Positions 58,001 through 64,000 of a stretch of 64,000 bases of DNA are shown here, in pieces. Positions within the stretch are counted from its first letter, which is position 1. The number at the start of each line of letters is the position of its first letter. The notes under the pieces are model-generated. The model had not been told where the DNA came from and did not search any database. It saw nothing but the letters and a program-made list of their open reading frames with translations. Origin of the DNA: Parelaphostrongylus tenuis (Eukaryota; Nematoda; Chromadorea; Rhabditida; Metastrongylidae); NCBI GenBank assembly GCA_019055375.1, contig JAHQIW010004522.1, forward strand, positions 62,001 through 126,000, in the 5' to 3' direction. A program made the position numbers and the translations under genes.

Positions 58001-59109
58001 AGCTGAGAGAAGGCATAACGGGATAACTCGAACGCTCTCGTGCAGCATAATTGCCGTTTTCTAGGCTCACCTTAATGCCAATTTTAACTGACTTAATTTT
58101 CTGCTTAGTGACAAGCTAGGAAAAGTTCTCTGCTCATTTTCACTGATAAGATGTTCAACATACTATTTTGTCTTGAAAAAAGAAAATGGATAAAAAAATA
58201 CGATTGGTTGGGGATGAAAAAAAAATCTTGTTCTAAGCTACATAGATTTTGAACGGTATTTTTCTATGCTGTCATTATTTGCTTGTTTTTCTCTCAGAAT
58301 ACTCGTGCCACGAGCTCAAGTCCTTCTCGTTCTTCTGCCACAAATTCGAAGAAGAAGATTAGCATGCAACGAACGTTTTCGGATTATGAAATTGAGCAGA
58401 TCATCAATAACAGTGCACTTTTGCACAAGCAGTATGTTTCTTATTATTATCCTTTTTGAACAGGCAGACATCATTTCCTTGCCCATCTGCAACCATATTT
58501 GGGTCTTTTAATTCTCAGCAATTGAGCATTTCCCGCATATTTTATATGTTCATCGCAAAAACCATGCTAGCCATGGTAATATCTGGTTTGCCCAACATCC
58601 TTAAGGTCATGAATGTTTAGAGGTGGAGGGTTGAAAGATTGCCTGACTGACTAGGTGTACACAATTGGTGTACGAGGAACTACCGTAATCTTATCAATTG
58701 GTTATCTAACAGCGGCTATGCGTCCAAAGAATTAGACATAACACCAGCAGAACAGCAATAGTTACGAGACTCATGCCCTCCGATGAATTCCACAGAGATC
58801 CACAGCTGTGAGGTGTTCTCTTATAGATTTTTGTGGCGATCATTGAATGGCGAATACTTCCCTCGTATTTTTTTTGTGAGGTCAGAAGAGTTTGAACATG
58901 CTGTTACCAAATCAATTGTGTGATATCGGAAAGGAAACAGAGTTTGAAAATTCTTTTCAACTTTTAGGTATGGCCATTTATTTGACGCGGTAATTGTCAA
59001 CGAAGATCTTGAAGAGAGCTTTGCGCAACTGGTTCGTCTTATAAACGATTTAGAAACGAAACCTACATGGGTGCCTCTTTGTTGGGCTACTAACTTTCGC
59101 TTTGACTGA
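43039..59109 (+). CDS. MAGUK p55-family scaffold protein (L27-PDZ-SH3-GK), MPP3/4/7-like
   Basis: Membrane-associated guanylate kinase homologue that organises junctional or synaptic complexes. Secure exons: 45459-45573 (L27), 48737-48841 (acidic linker), 50017-50133 and 50605-50779 (PDZ), 52120-52233, 53517-53566 and 53661-53776 (SH3), 54372-54463, 55905-55985, 57110-57210, 57291-57448, 58298-58431 and 58968-59109 (GK-like, stop TGA). Landmarks: SLCDAFISDWES and LIALLSRPHVR (L27); VRIVKRDETLGATIRC and GDRILEVNGIPIGD (PDZ); YDYNGRDD, DDHWWQ and RIGLIPSEAL (SH3); GSPGVGR, TVPHTTR, VDYYFVER, LEFGEYKGNLYGT, KQYGHLFDAVIVNEDLEESF and WVPLCW (GK-like, catalytically inactive in this family). Eight residues follow the usual WVP-W end. 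The start at 43039 has an in-frame TAA just upstream. Exons 43039-43232, 43640-43778 and 44040-44093 join in phase but do not connect cleanly to 45459. Two exon-level frame conflicts are described in the findings. Confidence 0.88.
43640..44416 (+). CDS. Candidate N-terminal exons of the MAGUK gene, joins unresolved
   Basis: Splice-flanked open blocks between the first exon and the L27 exon. 43640-43778 (SQDYADVTDSREQF to LFVDDGYE) accepts phase 2 from exon 1 and ends in phase 0. 44040-44093 (RQEENFGAFSVENFSDPP) is phase 0 at both ends. 44155-44241 (VISKGQAYYNSL to SKKLQ) starts in phase 0. 44353-44416 (NDRLDKVLFELRNYNQYKLL, then TAA) resembles the end of a first L27 helix bundle, as expected just before the second L27 at 45459. 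No combination of GT donors carries all of these into the phase-2 acceptor at 45458, so an exon boundary is wrong, a non-GT donor is used, or a base is in error. The two hydrophilic blocks read as real low-complexity linker; their membership in this gene is inferred. Confidence 0.5.
44610..44985 (-). repeat. Two tRNA-like half elements (family A) in the MAGUK gene
   Basis: 44615-44720 (GGAGAACTGAACCCGCATTT, GCGTGTTACCATTAGACCC) and 44880-44985 (AGGAGTTGAAACCGCGTC, GTGGTAACCACTGCGC) are two minus-strand halves, 160 bases apart. Confidence 0.55.
45223..45415. mobile_element. piggyBac-like miniature element, 193 bp, beside the L27 exon
   Basis: TTAA then CCCTTCGAGGATCA, and TGGCCCTCGAAGGG then TTAA: a perfect 10-base inverted terminus CCCTTCGAGG. 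It is the same family as 36390-36583. It ends only 43 bases before the L27 exon at 45459. Confidence 0.8.
45668..45880. repeat. Palindromic tRNA-like element (family A)
   Basis: TAGTATACAAAACTTCGGAG at one end and CCAAAGTTTTGCATGTCACC at the other are inverted. Box B on both arms (AGAAGTTGAACCCGCG; GCGGGTTCAACTCC). It lies in a MAGUK intron. Confidence 0.7.
46150..46795 (+). mobile_element. Mariner relic related to the fold-back arms
   Basis: Starts like a fold-back arm (GAAGTTACATGACTTCGGGT, then AAGATGGAACTGTC) but continues past it into mariner coding remnants (WRERIGGSI-like, ARRDSLND-like, ILHELVKVWKSQVGAI-like, DKWKVL) on one strand. It is the best candidate for the parent of the fold-backs. 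Many stops and frameshifts; no intact catalytic core. Confidence 0.55.
46860..47600 (-). mobile_element. RTE-type LINE remnant in a MAGUK intron
   Basis: The minus strand encodes EELNRRRRAPWSALGPFKEA and ADPILRTHLFEFD, a typical RTE reverse-transcriptase C-terminal region, then further left RTPRTRWADVFVGRFNQVYS. It is from a different RTE subgroup than the copy at 11.6 kb. A chance plus-strand frame at 47479-47682 overlaps it. Confidence 0.75.
47820..48382. mobile_element. TTAA-flanked inverted-repeat element, 563 bp, MAGUK intron
   Basis: TTAA then TCCCTAAGGGACTACGTG at the left; CCGTCCCTAAAGGG then TTAA at the right. The interior has no transposase frame. Ends of this shape are shared with elements at 42.4, 52.2 and 54.6 kb. 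Confidence 0.65.
48928..49985. mobile_element. Mariner fold-back element split by a tRNA-derived insertion
   Basis: Left arm from CTTTGGCACTAGAGCAATAA through AGATGGAGCTGTCTTGG; right arm, inverted, through GACAGCTCCATCTTG to TTAATTACTTCCGGTTA. Its last 70 bases resume at 49918 (GGTTACTTCCGGTTAGTAAA to GTGCCAAATTTTTGGAA). The interruption is the element at 49475-49917. It lies in a MAGUK intron. Confidence 0.75.
49475..49917 (+). mobile_element. Composite tRNA-derived insertion with 13-bp target duplication
   Basis: Flanked by TTACTTCCGGTTA on both sides (ending at 49474 and again from about 49926). It starts with a compact palindrome (GTGCAAAAACGTTTGCGTCA inverted about 85 bases later), then a linker, then a tRNA-like unit with box A GTGGTGCAACGGTTAGC and box B GGGTTCGAATCCC, and a tail that repeats ATTGGGTATACT, GTGGCAGTCAAATAAAA and TTCTGACTG. 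Confidence 0.75.
50268..50580. repeat. Palindromic tRNA-like element (family A), 24 bases before a PDZ exon
   Basis: AGTGATATGCAAAACGTTCG on the left; ATCATGTCACTTAGCGCTC on the right. Tandem box A/box B units face each other (GTGAGAGTTGAACC; TTTGTGGCGTAGTGGTAGCA and GCGAGTTCAACATCC), with CTAACTGTTGGCGGGTTACG between. The element fills the intron up to the acceptor of exon 50605. Confidence 0.7.
50955..51405. repeat. Palindromic tRNA-like element (family A)
   Basis: Minus arm with CAGCTGGGCTTCTAACCC and TTCACCACCAAGGCCC; plus arm with AATGCGCGCCTCTGAAAAGG and GCGGGTTCGATACCCG, then TTTGCATATAACTCAACAT. About 250 bases of spacer. MAGUK intron. Confidence 0.6.
52247..53474. mobile_element. 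TTAA-family inverted-repeat element, about 1.2 kb, MAGUK intron
   Basis: Left TTGA then CCCTTTGCGGTAAGCAGTTG and ATCAATTTTCGC; right GCGTTATGATCAACTGCGG then TTCTCAAAGGG and TAAA. Flanks are one base away from TTAA on each side. A family A tRNA-like remnant starts near 52640 (AAAAACGGTTGCGTCTGCCG). No transposase frame. Confidence 0.6.
53948..54290. repeat. Palindromic tRNA-like element (family A), intron before the GK region
   Basis: AGTGATATGCAAAGCAGTTG end; minus arm with GGCGGGAGGTTGAATTCGCG and CCACTGCACCACCGAC; plus arm with GGTGGTGCAGTGGTAGCACG and ACGCGGGTTTATCTGCC. The spacer carries AACTGGGTTTGAAGCCGACA and CCAAACCCGTTAAAGATTTG. It ends about 80 bases before exon 54372. Confidence 0.7.
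54586..54959. mobile_element. TTAA-family inverted-repeat element, MAGUK intron
   Basis: Left CTTAAGGGACGGTGTGTACC; right AAAACCGTCTCTAGAGGG then TTAA. The first 50 bases are very close to the start of 47820-48382 (ACGGTGTGTACCG, CGGTACATGATT, AAAGGC). The left TTAA is not certain. Confidence 0.55.
55330..55884. mobile_element. Mariner fold-back element, one arm shortened, MAGUK intron
   Basis: Left arm CGTTTCATAAGTTTTGACAA to GATCGAGCTGTCTTGGGAGC with MREWRVSESASE-type codons; the right arm lacks the transposase-start part and ends GTGTTGATTGCTCTAGTATA. The central GGACCCATGCTGG/CAGCGTGGGTC hairpin is as at 33.5 kb. It stops about 20 bases before exon 55905. Confidence 0.7.
56020..56140 (+). 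repeat. tRNA-like half element (family A)
   Basis: GTGACCTCGGTAGCGTAGTG with box A, a box B relic GGGGTCAACCCC, and the outer end AGAAGTTTTGCATATCACTG. Only the plus arm is present. Confidence 0.65.
56560..56830 (+). repeat. Family B SINE, MAGUK intron
   Basis: Head GCATGTGACGCAGTGATCAG, body CACCAAGCCTTCGGTCC, GGGGTCGG, CCAGCACTGACTTGATACAT and GTTGAGAGCTGTATCC. Confidence 0.65.
57535..57765 (+). repeat. Family B SINE, head truncated, MAGUK intron
   Basis: TTCGAGGCTCACCAAGC, CAGTACTGACCTGATCTACA and ACCGCGAGTCATTGTACAAG with a changed 3' end (CTCATCCTTTAGAAAATGAT, CATCCTAAGAACTTCT). Confidence 0.65.
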
Positions 59110-59589
59110 CTTGTTTTCCTAATGTGCTATTTTTTTAAGTTTAATAACAAAACCCTAGATCAAATTCCGTTCTGTCATCTCATTGAGTTTCTTTCAGTTA
59201 ATTATTTACTTAAGCCTAACTTTTTGGTTTTCTTGGTGCTGAGATTGATGTTATGCTTTAACTGTGAAGATCGTGAACATGTCTTTGACTGCCTTTGTAT
59301 ATACAATTTGAGGTGCTTTATCTGTCTCTTTGCATGTATCTTCTTCTTCATGTCTATGCACTTGCCACCTGCTCGGGTATCAGAATATCCTTAATTTTTT
59401 CATTTTCTGCAGGTCTACTAAAAGTGATTATTCTGAATTACTGTCCTCCTACATATATGTGACATTTGAAATTGGAGCATTGAGAGCTTTTTTTGACAAT
59501 TGGATAAAAAAGTTGTTTACTCACAATAATAACTTCATTAATTTTCCAGTCTCATCATCGAACCCACACAAGTTATAAGCATTTGATTT

Positions 59590-60100
59590 AATCACTGCGA
59601 CGACATTAGGCAGAAAATATCCCGAGAAGTGGCTGCTCGACAGTTTTGTAGATTGTCACAGAGAAACGAATCATTTGCCTGACATCATTGAATAGCTTAT
59701 AACTACTTCCATTAGAGATGTACGGTCTAAAAATCAGTCTAACGCCTTGTACTAGAATTTTTCCATGCCTCAAAACACCATATGACCGGGATACGTCGTC
59801 GCCGCCTTTGAGCTGAGTTTAGTAGTAAACGGGAGTGCTAAATGCTATGACAGCGCGTTGAATACAAATCTAGTGGGATGTTATACGTTATGGATGACAG
59901 AAGGGTCATCTGATATCTGTCAGTTCTCTTTTCATTGCTTACCAGTACAATCATAATTGTTTTTCATTGTGATAGGTCGGGGAAGAAGTTGTGTGAAATG
60001 CTTGTAGCTTTTTTGGATGTAGGCCATTTTTTCGTGTTTCTGGACTCATTTGAAAGCCCTCTTCTCCCGTGTCGATCGGTATATAATTTTTCTACATATT
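59590..60100. other. Downstream of the MAGUK gene, nothing recognised
   Basis: Frames at 59122-59578 are T-rich and lack motifs. The 135-codon frame at 59935-60342 runs into the fold-back at 60104 and is not a gene. Confidence 0.4.
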
Positions 60101-60103
60101 ATA

Positions 60104-60410
60104 AGATGGAGTTAACAAATGAGCAAATTAGTTTGTTGATGATGCACGATTGGCTGTTGGGTTCAATTGCAACGGTGGCAAGTGAACGCATCAGTCTGGT
60201 CTGGAGCGAAGATATAGATGGAAATTTCTTCACTTTCTTCACCTTCGTCGAACTTTTTAAATCATCTGTGCACCGTACTTTTGCCAAGTGTGCGTTCGGC
60301 CCAAGGCAGATTGATGCGTTCACTTGCCACCGTTGCGTTTGAACTCAACGGCCATTCATACATTATCAACAACCTAATTTGCTCGCTTGTTAATTCTATC
60401 TTGAAATGAG
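60104..60410. mobile_element. Small mariner fold-back of a second subfamily
   Basis: Left arm encodes MELTNEQISLLMMHDWLLGS and IATVASERI; the right arm, inverted, encodes the same segment with few changes. Arms are about 105 bases, enclosing a TTCTTCACTTTCTTCACCTT stretch. It is much shorter than the 0.55-0.65 kb fold-backs, and its codons differ. Confidence 0.7.
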
Positions 60411-61125
60411 TAGATAAATTATGTACCAATCAACGCAGGAGAAGACGGGCTTTCACATGAGCCCAGAAACATGAAAAAAGTGGCCGATACCCCAACAAAG
60501 TTACAAGCATTCTTTCAGAACTTTTTCCCCAACCTCTTAAGAGTATTTTTCATTCCAACATTAAGCCCATGAAGTGTTGAAAGGTGATGCTGAATGTTGT
60601 GATCTTAGTTGCCTGAAGTTGATGGTTTATGTTGGTGAAAAGATTTTCGCAAACGAAGATGGAGGCCTTTGAGACTGAATGTCTGTTTTCCATATCAAAA
60701 TGATTTATGTGAGTGTGACTTTTGATACGGCCAAAGCAATTAATTACTTCCCAATACTTTGAACACAATGAGTGCTAAATGACTGTTGTAACATTGTGAA
60801 AGTGAAGATCGAGGAGCCGCTACGCATACACGTGGAGAACAAAAAGTTTTAATCAGTCGGCGCCCAGCTTTTGCTTAGCTGGAATGTTTGAATGGCTATA
60901 AAAATGGAATTTCGTAATAGTTGCAGCAAAGGAAACCTAGGCGACTAAGATCTTTGTATAGTCTTCTAATAGACTTTCTTGACAACATAAATTCAGACAT
61001 CTCTAAGGCTAGGTTTGGCTTTCATGAAAGGTCTTCTTAAAACGCAAGTAAAGCGAAAAAAGGATTACGTGTCGCCCACTTAGGATTAGATGTTTAGGCT
61101 CAAGCTTAGTAGCGAATTTTCTACA
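60411..61125. other. Intergenic, nothing recognised
   Basis: No supported frame; AT-rich, with one weak minus frame at 60768-60550. Confidence 0.4.
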
Positions 61126-61129
61126 ATAA

Positions 61130-61425
61130 AAGGATGAACTCTCGGCGTTGATCAATTCCTAAAGGATGCGCCATGCATTCGTCTTCAATTTCTAACCTCA
61201 TTTGAGGTGATTGAATGCATATCTGACCTTCAAAATGACGTGCGGTGGCCTCCGCTGAACCGAGTCAGTGCTGCTTATCCTCCCAGCCAAGTCTGACACC
61301 AGTCTGGTACCAATGTACCTACCCGGAGGGATGGATAACTTGGTGAGCCATGAGCGCGAGATCGAACTATTGAACTCGTGTGCGACGCAGAGAACCTCTA
61401 ACCAGTGTGCCACATGCGCTCTTTA
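61130..61425 (-). repeat. Family B SINE
   Basis: Nearly identical to 38398-38705 (CTCGGCGTTGATCAATTCCT, GGATGCGCCATGCATTCGTC, CGAGATCGAACTATTGAACT, GTGTGCCACATGCGCTC). The similarity implies recent activity. Confidence 0.8.
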
Positions 61426-61999
61426 CAACAATATCCTATGGAAATAGGAGCTCAAACCCAAAGAATGATAGAGCAATTACGAAATAAGGTTCGCTCTGCA
61501 ACTCTCGCATGGAAAACATAATTTCTGCAACATGGCAGGAGCATAATCAACTAAAAGACGAAGATACGCGCGATAATGCGACTCAAATCTGAAACTTAAC
61601 GTGTTTGCTGACAGTGCACTAAAAAGGCCGTTTCAGGAAATAAGCACAGTGTTGGAGTCGCCAAGATTTGAGCTGTCAAGTTATTACTAAAAAAAGTGAA
61701 GAAAAATCTAAAAAATTTTGTCATTAGATAGTTGAGAATTGTGTCTCGAAAACAAATTGTTCCTCAGTGTGTTATGAGGTAAATTTCTCCTGATTAATTA
61801 GGACTTCCTCTCGGATTAATCATATCCAACAGAAGCTAAGAGTTCTCAATCAGAAGATTAAATCCAGTGGCAGTCTCTCCTATAGCGACTCTCTAAGTGT
61901 TGAATGATATGTTTGACATTGATATAAATAATTGACGAATTCATGAAGAATTTAACATTGCACTTTAGTTATAGTAAAACAGGGAGCATCATAGAAATA

Positions 62000-62545
62000 T
62001 GCCTCTTAATTATTCTTAAATCACGCATGTAGGCTATGGGCACTCAAACGGTGCAATACAAGTGTTTCGGCCTTGTAGTCTCGCCAGTTGCACAGCGCCT
62101 TTCGTTTTGGCCAATCCTCTTAGTAAGAATCTAGCCCCTCTAGGTGGAGGAGACGCAGGCGTACTGTTTAGACGTACCATCAAATGAAACAAATCACTAG
62201 ATGGGCAGTGCCGTACACTCGATTGCTCTTAGCTGGTATTTATGAAATATCGTAACGTTCATAGCGTTCGTTTCGGCTTTTTTAAACCACGCTCAAATTT
62301 CAATATGCCGATCGAGTGCACAATACTGCCCATTTGGTGTTTTCTTCCACTTGATGGCACGTCTGCGGTCTCCTTCAAATGAGGGGCTCTCTCCTAGGAG
62401 GAATTGGCTAAGACGAAAGGCACTGTGCAAATGGCGAGGCTATAAGACCGAAACACTTGTACTGCACAGTATAAGTGCCCATAACAGACCACATGCATGG
62501 CTCAGAAATCATTATCGGGCATATTGAAATTTGAGCTTAGTGTTA
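62000..62545. mobile_element. Fold-back element, same family as 39.2 kb
   Basis: Left arm ACGCATGTAGGCTATGGGCA, AGTGTTTCGGCCTTGTAGTC; right arm GACCGAAACACTTGTACTGC, CATAACAGACCACATGCATG. The inner parts GCTCAAATTTCAATATGCC and GGCATATTGAAATTTGAGC are also inverted. Confidence 0.65.
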
Positions 62546-62549
62546 AGAA

Positions 62550-64000
62550 TATACTCGTAACAAACGTCAACTCAGAAATAGTTGCGCAAGCACGCACGGA
62601 GAACTCAATGGCAATTTCACAGCTGACGAGATCGTTAACAGAATATGCACTTACTGTCAAATCAACAAGCGAAAACAAAAAACAATCCATTTCTAATGCA
62701 GCAGTTTACACAACTCAACTTGAGCAGTTAAGCCCTTACATTAATAATTATAACATCTATAACATCACAGATGCATTGGCAAATGCACAGACAACAAATA
62801 TATACAACTTTGGCTCTCTGCTCTTTGAATACGTGATATAGAGCCGCATCTAAAGAAAAACAATGGATAGGAGATAAGCGAGCATATAAATACTACTTTA
62901 CGGAATTAATTTGGAAGATTCACACGATGGAGTTGGAAAGAAGAAGCTGAGCTTCATTTCTAGAAAGACTTTCATGGCACGTTTAATCACCACGAGGAAG
63001 ATTACGTTTTGCCTTCAAGTACTCAGCCATTGATTATATATACTCTAACGCGTGTTTATTTATCCTTATACAGTGAAATTTTTATGCTGGGGTCACTTTA
63101 TCGGCATGAATGGAAGGATATTGCTGAAGGGTTTCTATAAACATAGACTTGGTAGGGTAGAACGTTTAGTTGCTCAAAAAAATTTTCATTACGCAGACCA
63201 CGTCGATGGGATAGCGTCGCATTTTCAGCTCTTTCTTCACATTCTTTCGACAGTGTTTCAAAATTGTATATTGAGAACACTTTTACTGTACTGTACGACT
63301 TGTAGAAAAACTTAAATGTGGATTTTTCCAGTATATACGTGGAGACTAGGTAGAAAGAGAGCGGATTGATTAATCTGAGAGACTATGGATTTTCTACCCC
63401 TCAAAAATACGGTGTTTTAGGAGAAGAATTCACGTTTTTTGGATCAGCCATAGTCTTAGTGAGGTCTGATTCTATCACATTCGACCATTTACTAACGAAA
63501 AAACCCTCTTTAATAACGATAAAAATCCAGGCGCCATTAGATAACAGCCACATTGTCAATAGAACATGCCCACCAATCGTCGACCGCCTCCCGTGCCAGG
63601 CGGAATATCAAAGCGGTCCGCGAGTGTTAAACAATCAGTTGTAGGTAATACTATGAATGGAAATTTGTTAGAGCTACATTTCAATTCAGCTGAAAATTTC
63701 TATAATTTTCAAACTAGTGCAACCACAACCAATCGATAAAAAGTCAGAGTTAGGACGAAAAAATGTATAGTGAAGTGAAGCATCAGCAAGATCGTGACTC
63801 AGGAACACGAAAAACTTCTATGTTCTAGCCTAAGGCTTGTTTAAAAAAGAGTTTTATCTGTCGGTCTTTCGAATATATATTGGAAAACTTTAGAATTGCT
63901 CTCAACTAATTGCAAATGGCTTTCAACATATTCAGTTTACCTTAATACTTTTGAATATCCAGTGTGCGAATTATATGGCTCAAACTTAGGTAAATAAACC
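62550..64000. other. No gene identified
   Basis: Frames at 62497-62841, 63052-63315, 63280-63098 (minus) and 63366-63644 have no recognised motif. The minus frame (FETLSKECEERAENATLSHR) is hydrophilic enough to be an exon but lacks clear splice sites in phase. Confidence 0.35.

Noticed and set aside
59935..60342. 135-codon frame on the plus strand
   Set aside because: It enters a fold-back element; the convincing part is only the inverted mariner start.
1..64000. CRISPR array, prokaryotic operon or rRNA genes
   Set aside because: There is no regular spacer-repeat array, no Shine-Dalgarno-led gene string, and no conserved rRNA block; the three real genes are spliced.

Overview
This is eukaryotic, intron-rich, AT-rich DNA that reads as a nematode genome. 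Three split genes are recognisable. Their introns are often short with TTTTCAG/TTTACAG-type acceptors, and two genes have a 5' end that looks like a spliced-leader acceptor. The repeat content (Hsmar1-like and other mariners, RTE-type LINEs, many tRNA-derived repeats) fits a clade V, strongylid or hookworm-like, nematode. The species cannot be decided from the sequence. I see no bacterial operon, CRISPR array, rRNA or functional tRNA gene.

Layout. 1-21.7 kb is repeat-rich intergenic DNA: decayed mariner copies near 1.2, 3.3 and 10.6-11.1 kb, an RTE LINE remnant at 11.6-12.4 kb, a cluster of tRNA-derived repeats at 13.3-15.1 kb, a GC-rich promoter-like patch at 14.1-14.3 kb, and two weak orphan exons on the minus strand. 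21.8-24.2 kb (+) holds a complete seven-exon GDE1-type glycerophosphodiester phosphodiesterase gene. 27.9-33.4 kb (-) holds a NEMP (TMEM194) inner-nuclear-envelope protein gene, tail-to-tail with the first. 33.5-43.0 kb is a repeat-filled divergent intergenic region with several fold-back and terminal-inverted-repeat elements. 43.0-59.1 kb (+) holds a MAGUK p55-family scaffold gene, closest in kind to MPP3/4/7, with L27, PDZ, SH3 and guanylate-kinase-like parts spread over at least 14 exons. 59.1-64 kb is again repeats.

The three genes have no obvious functional link: lysophospholipid/glycerophosphodiester metabolism, nuclear envelope, and cell-junction or synapse scaffolding. The MAGUK gene has two exon-level frame conflicts and the NEMP gene has one. 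Each is a single-base problem in an otherwise conserved exon, which suggests residual consensus errors more than dead genes. The most unusual material is in the repeats: head-to-head (palindromic) tRNA-like elements in many copies, fold-back elements made from two inverted copies of the start of a mariner transposase gene, and TTAA-flanked piggyBac-like miniature elements concentrated in the MAGUK introns. One tRNA-derived insertion into a fold-back is bounded by a clear 13-bp target-site duplication.
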